From Brevundimonas nasdae (lineage in GTDB: Bacteria; Pseudomonadota; Alphaproteobacteria; Caulobacterales; Caulobacteraceae): a DNA stretch of 64,000 nt. The notes beneath the pieces are model-generated. The model made no database searches. It was not told where the DNA came from and saw nothing but the letters and a program-made list of their open reading frames with translations. This document shows, piece by piece, positions 63,171 to 64,000 of the stretch. The stretch spans positions 152,874-216,873 of the forward strand of contig NZ_JAEPWN010000008.1 in assembly GCF_016654005.1 (NCBI RefSeq), written 5' to 3'. The translations under genes and the position numbers were made by a program. Position 1 is the stretch's first letter; each line of letters starts with the position of its first letter.

Positions 63171-63180
63171 GGTTGGTTGG

Positions 63181-63849
63181 TCAGGCCGCCCTCACGCTCG
63201 GTTCCAGCTCTTTAGCCAGCCGGGCCAGACCCTTGGGCGTCACGCGGCACTGAGTGACGACCTTCTCGCTGCCGTCTGATCGGTGAACGGTCGTGGTCTT
63301 ATGCTCCAGCAGGCCGCTTGCCAGCTTGTCCTGATAGGCCACGTCACCGGCAGCGCCGAGACGCCCGTAAATCCAGCGGTGCGAGCGCAGGAAGGCGAAC
63401 AGCACCTTGGGCTGAACCTGCAGGGTCTTCGCCGCGTCAGTGATGCACAGCGAGCCTTCCGCTGTAGCGATCCGGTCGAGGGCGTCGGCCTTCGGGGCCA
63501 AGTCCGCGATCTGGGCCTGCATCTCCATCTTGTCGTTGGCGTAGTCGGCCAGGAGCAGACGGAGGTGCGCCGGGTTGTTCAGGTCGATGTTCGGCTTCTG
63601 GGCCGAGCGTTCCAGCTCTTCCCAGCGGTCGATGATCTTGGCGCGGAGTTCGACGCTGTAGCCGGAGACGAGGATCAGGCACTCGCGGCGGGGGAGGTTG
63701 AAACAGGGGCGGTCCTTGTTCTGGCTGTCCCGATACGTGCCCCCAAAAGTGGGGGCGCTGATGTTGAGGCCGTCGAGCATCGTCTTGATGTCGCGAATGA
63801 CGTGGTCGTGCCGTTTGCCGGTGAGGTCAGCGATCACGACTGACGACAT
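63181..63849 (-). CDS. Rha-type phage regulatory protein, 5' end disrupted
   Basis: 222 residues from the first in-frame ATG. The N-terminal Rha domain is nearly complete (IADLTGKRHDHVIRDIKTMLDGL, FNLPRRECLILVSGYS), followed by a coiled link and a C-terminal KilAC/ANT domain (EGSLCITDAAKTLQVQPKVLFAFLRSHRWIYGR). Rha proteins interfere with phage or host regulation. In-frame codons continue upstream (KREPLSFLPVASDGPQT before the ATG), which looks like the native N-terminus, but they run into an insertion element at 63907 without a start codon. The gene thus seems to have lost its own start and promoter. Confidence 0.75.
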   Translation of the reverse strand: MSSVVIADLTGKRHDHVIRDIKTMLDGLNISAPTFGGTYRDSQNKDRPCFNLPRRECLILVSGYSVELRAKIIDRWEELERSAQKPNIDLNNPAHLRLLLADYANDKMEMQAQIADLAPKADALDRIATAEGSLCITDAAKTLQVQPKVLFAFLRSHRWIYGRLGAAGDVAYQDKLASGLLEHKTTTVHRSDGSEKVVTQCRVTPKGLARLAKELEPSVRAA

Positions 63850-63906
63850 CGTCTGCGGGCCATCGCTGGCGACCGGCAGGAAGGAGAGGGGTTCACGCTT
63901 GGTAGG

Positions 63907-64000
63907 TGTGGATCGGCGTGGAAAAGGGACCCCGTTAGCGGTGTGATCGGCGTCGAATAAGGACCCCTCATTCCTGAGGTCTAACGGTGGCGGCTTGGCG
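63907..64000. mobile_element. Terminal repeats of a probable IS21-family insertion sequence
   Basis: Two tandem copies of a sequence of about 27 bases lie at 63907-63933 and 63941-63966. They share TGTG-ATCGGCGT, then a short A-rich part and GGACCCC, with about 7 bases between. Multiple direct repeats inside a TG-starting end are the mark of IS21-family elements. The transposase genes would lie to the right, outside the window. It borders the truncated rha gene. Confidence 0.65.

Larger units (their letters stand above)
50111..63906. mobile_element. Prophage, left part (siphovirus-like)
   Basis: From the tRNA-Cys remnant rightward the genes are phage-like: nested spanins, GH24 endolysin, holin-like membrane proteins, an SGNH esterase tail protein, a J-like hub, further tail proteins, tape measure and a Rha regulator. 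The long tape measure with a tail-tip module suggests a long non-contractile tail. The late genes read toward the attachment site. Integrase, repressor, head genes and the right attachment site are not in the window. The right end here is an insertion element, not the phage end. Confidence 0.85.

Noticed and set aside
50111..63849. A gene transfer agent cluster
   Set aside because: The order and sequences do not match the known GTA tail genes, and lysis cassette, tRNA attachment site and cargo genes fit an ordinary prophage.
1..64000. A CRISPR array
   Set aside because: No regularly spaced short repeats were seen anywhere; the only tandem repeats are the tRNA-Asn pair and the insertion-element end.

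Overview
The window is GC-rich chromosomal DNA of an alphaproteobacterium of the order Caulobacterales, most likely Brevundimonas or a close relative. The evidence is a flgI/fliX divergent flagellar locus with a sigma-54-type promoter, an alphaproteobacterial DksA with a single cysteine, Caulobacter-type small lipoproteins, DUF2336 proteins and a short GltX. Species assignment is inference; no rRNA gene is present.

Left part (1-6.2 kb): flagellar P-ring genes and fliX, dksA, gltX, a LOG-family phosphoribohydrolase and small envelope proteins. 6.2-14.1 kb: a self-contained non-phosphorylative 6-deoxyhexose pathway, best read as L-rhamnose catabolism. A leftward operon carries L-rhamnonate dehydratase, a 2,4-diketo-3-deoxy-acid hydrolase, a C4 dehydrogenase, a lactonase and a FucP-family importer. 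A divergent operon carries an IclR regulator, L-rhamnose 1-dehydrogenase and an FMN L-lactate dehydrogenase that would burn the lactate the pathway releases.

14.1-25 kb: pseudouridine synthases, a CrcB fluoride channel, an ATP12 chaperone, a membrane-protein/winged-helix regulator pair with clear palindromic operators, a GTP-type PEP carboxykinase, a glycine-oxidase-like enzyme and a TonB protein. 25-29.7 kb: a lytic transglycosylase and a signalling-like group of two DUF2336 proteins, an HPt protein and NAD kinase. 29.9-43.3 kb: a class II aldolase, an RND efflux pair, a lipoprotein cytochrome c, FeoAB iron uptake, a TetR regulator and a complete sulfate ABC transporter. 43.4-50.1 kb: tRNA-Thr, two identical tRNA-Asn genes, a HIT protein, TopA, OsmC, a TrmH-type methyltransferase and small secreted proteins.

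From about 50.11 kb to the right end lies a prophage. Its left boundary is the 3' half of a tRNA-Cys gene, which breaks off at the anticodon stem, as expected for an integrase attachment site. Late genes read leftward: tape measure, two tail proteins, a small DUF6950-like protein, a J-like tail hub, an SGNH esterase tail protein, an adjacent tail-end protein, two small membrane proteins (holin candidates), GH24 endolysin and nested spanins. Opposite-strand cargo genes interrupt this operon (58.1 kb, a HicB/HicA pair at 62.6-63.1 kb, and two weaker candidates). A Rha regulator ends the phage sequence in view, and its 5' end is cut by the terminal repeats of what looks like an IS21-family element. 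Neither the integrase nor the head genes are in the window.
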